Origin: Sulfitobacter sp.
GTDB lineage: Bacteria > Pseudomonadota > Alphaproteobacteria > Rhodobacterales > Rhodobacteraceae
NCBI GenBank assembly: GCA_026421135.1
Contig: JAPKCR010000116.1
Location: forward strand, 1 to 6,857
Direction of reading: 5' to 3'
Length of the DNA: 6,857 nucleotides
Positions 6,701 through 6,857 of this stretch are shown piece by piece. Under the pieces are notes generated by a model that saw nothing but the letters and a program-made list of their open reading frames with translations, ran no database searches and was not told the origin of the DNA. A program made the translations under genes and the position numbers. How positions within the stretch are numbered: position 1 is the first letter of the stretch; every line of letters begins with the position of its first letter.

Positions 6701-6857
6701 ATGCGGATCTTGGTGCGAAAAACCAGCGCTTGCGCGTACACTACCTGCTGGAACCCGGTTGGAAGGCCGACAACGCCATTCAGGGTCTTGGACGCACCAA
6801 CAGAACCAACCAAGCACAGCCGCCCTTGTTTCGCCCCGTTGCTACCAACGTCAAAGG
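3712..6857 (+). CDS. N6-adenine methyltransferase / strawberry-notch helicase fusion (partial, 3' end missing)
   Basis: The frame is open from the ATG (SD GGAG at 3701-3704, 7-nt spacing) to the right edge, giving 1048 residues without a stop. Residues about 120-320 are a SAM-dependent DNA methyltransferase: QQFSTPLPLA (125-134), motif I EPSAGTGML (151-159) and catalytic motif IV NPPF (216-219), the N6-adenine type. A linker with little motif content follows (about 320-480). From about 485 a strawberry-notch superfamily-2 helicase/NTPase begins: Walker A GDGTGCGKGR (518-527), DExH box FDESH (626-630), motif III SATG (670-673). Family marks follow, VTGRKRRIV (944-952) and FSDAGGTGRSYHAD (986-999), then an arginine-finger motif VI QGLGRTNRTNQ (1024-1034). 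All key residues appear intact. As I recall, plasmid relatives are roughly 1400 aa, so several hundred residues are probably missing. A role in protecting or remodelling incoming DNA, as for phage P1 DarB, is inferred from the architecture. It is a cytoplasmic protein with no signal or membrane segment. Confidence 0.9.
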   Translation, partial: MNAHPKTAALIDTIHANLPSAETAHRLVHAANGLLPHFESGKPIDAKTLRAAMEDAFAASDTSGAWVWKDAYDVVEIAQIMMITRYGALMRKQAASPAQFLSMIERLSALAPSHTRRSEDSVRLQQFSTPLPLAAIVAEAAGLRATDLILEPSAGTGMLAVFGQIPGADLALNELAEVRRGILRALFAGAPVSGHDAASIDDRLDRAITPSVIVMNPPFSAAPHVDGKFRKATSQHVLSALARLAPAGRLVVITGESFAPKTKNHQSTFRSIGEVANVVFSAAIAGKVFARHGTSIDTRLTVIDKKSAGDDDAKIDAEDVYHPVCETTGDLLAAVLAHCPGRADDVPPCPTDARQIAPKPAMRLNLHALRDAARQETRDLAAERAKHPFDSVDACPLVYEPKDWTDPQGTLQDAVYEDYTLQAFQIAGAATHPTSLVQSAAMASVPPPLPTYQPLLPTALMRDGVLSAPQLESVICAGHAHASHLKGWFKPGEIAGQLVAAAETDEGAFRLRKGWFLGDGTGCGKGRQVAGIIVDNWLRGRKRAVWVSKSDKLIEDARRDWMALGGRESDIVPLSKFRQGGDIRLTEGILFVTYATLRSAEREGKASRLDQVVTWLGKGFDGVIAFDESHAMANAAGEKSARGDKKASQQGLAGLALQNAVPGARILYVSATGATVVGNLAYASRLGLWGTGDFPFVTQAEFVSSMEAGGIAAMEMISRDLKALGLYLARSLSYAGVEYDMLVHDLTPAQVAIYDSYADAFQIIHNNLEAALEASGISSEGGTLNPQAKSAARSAFESNKQRFFNHLITAMKCPSLIKAIEADLAAGHAAVVQVVSTSEALMERRLDEIPPSEWHDLQVDITPREYVMDYLAHSFPTQLFEPYTDENGDLRSRPAVDAGGTPIICREAEQRRDALIEHLGALAPVQGALDQILWYFGGDVAAEVTGRKRRIVRTSEGRLKVENRPASSNLGETQAFMDDTKRILVFSDAGGTGRSYHADLGAKNQRLRVHYLLEPGWKADNAIQGLGRTNRTNQAQPPLFRPVATNVK

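Noticed and set aside
6322..6813. Minus-strand open frame of 163 codons near the right edge
   Set aside because: It is opposite conserved helicase segments, including motif VI, in the open plus-strand frame. It is a shadow.

Overview
The window looks like a stretch of an alphaproteobacterial, probably Rhodobacteraceae-type (roseobacter-like), plasmid or integrative element. This rests on moderately high GC coding sequence and on a characteristic gene set: a long ParB-like protein, a DUF3768 protein, a small unknown protein, and a giant adenine-methyltransferase/strawberry-notch helicase fusion. The taxonomic guess comes from recalled gene neighbourhoods, not from a marker gene. No rRNA, tRNA, CRISPR array, transposase or integrase was seen.

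Layout. Bases 1-158 hold the 5' end of a leftward gene cut by the window edge. It has a near-perfect Shine-Dalgarno (SD) sequence and a start resembling the DUF3010 family. Bases 159-561 are an A+T-richer divergent intergenic region with a good sigma-70-like promoter pointing right, followed by a leader of about 120 nt with several alternative hairpins, one of which contains the SD of the next gene. From 562 to the right edge there are four co-directional genes: a ParB-like protein of 716 aa (562-2712), a DUF3768 protein of 126 aa (2833-3213), an unknown protein of 98 aa (3333-3629), and a methyltransferase-helicase fusion starting at 3712 and running off the right edge (1048 residues visible).

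The most striking non-coding signal is that each of the three gaps between these rightward genes contains a hairpin of the same geometry: 11-bp stem, 5-nt loop, then a T-run. They begin 22-31 nt after the upstream stop codon. The first two end exactly 62 nt before the next start codon. The sequences differ but the architecture is kept, which suggests a conserved attenuator or RNA-processing design within one operon.

How the genes may work together (inference): methyltransferase-helicase fusions and ParB-like proteins are recurrent cargo of conjugative plasmids and large phages (P1 DarB is a functional analogue), where such proteins protect or process incoming DNA. The block may be an establishment or anti-restriction operon led by a ParB-type DNA-binding protein. 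The sequence shows the domains; the joint function is not proven.
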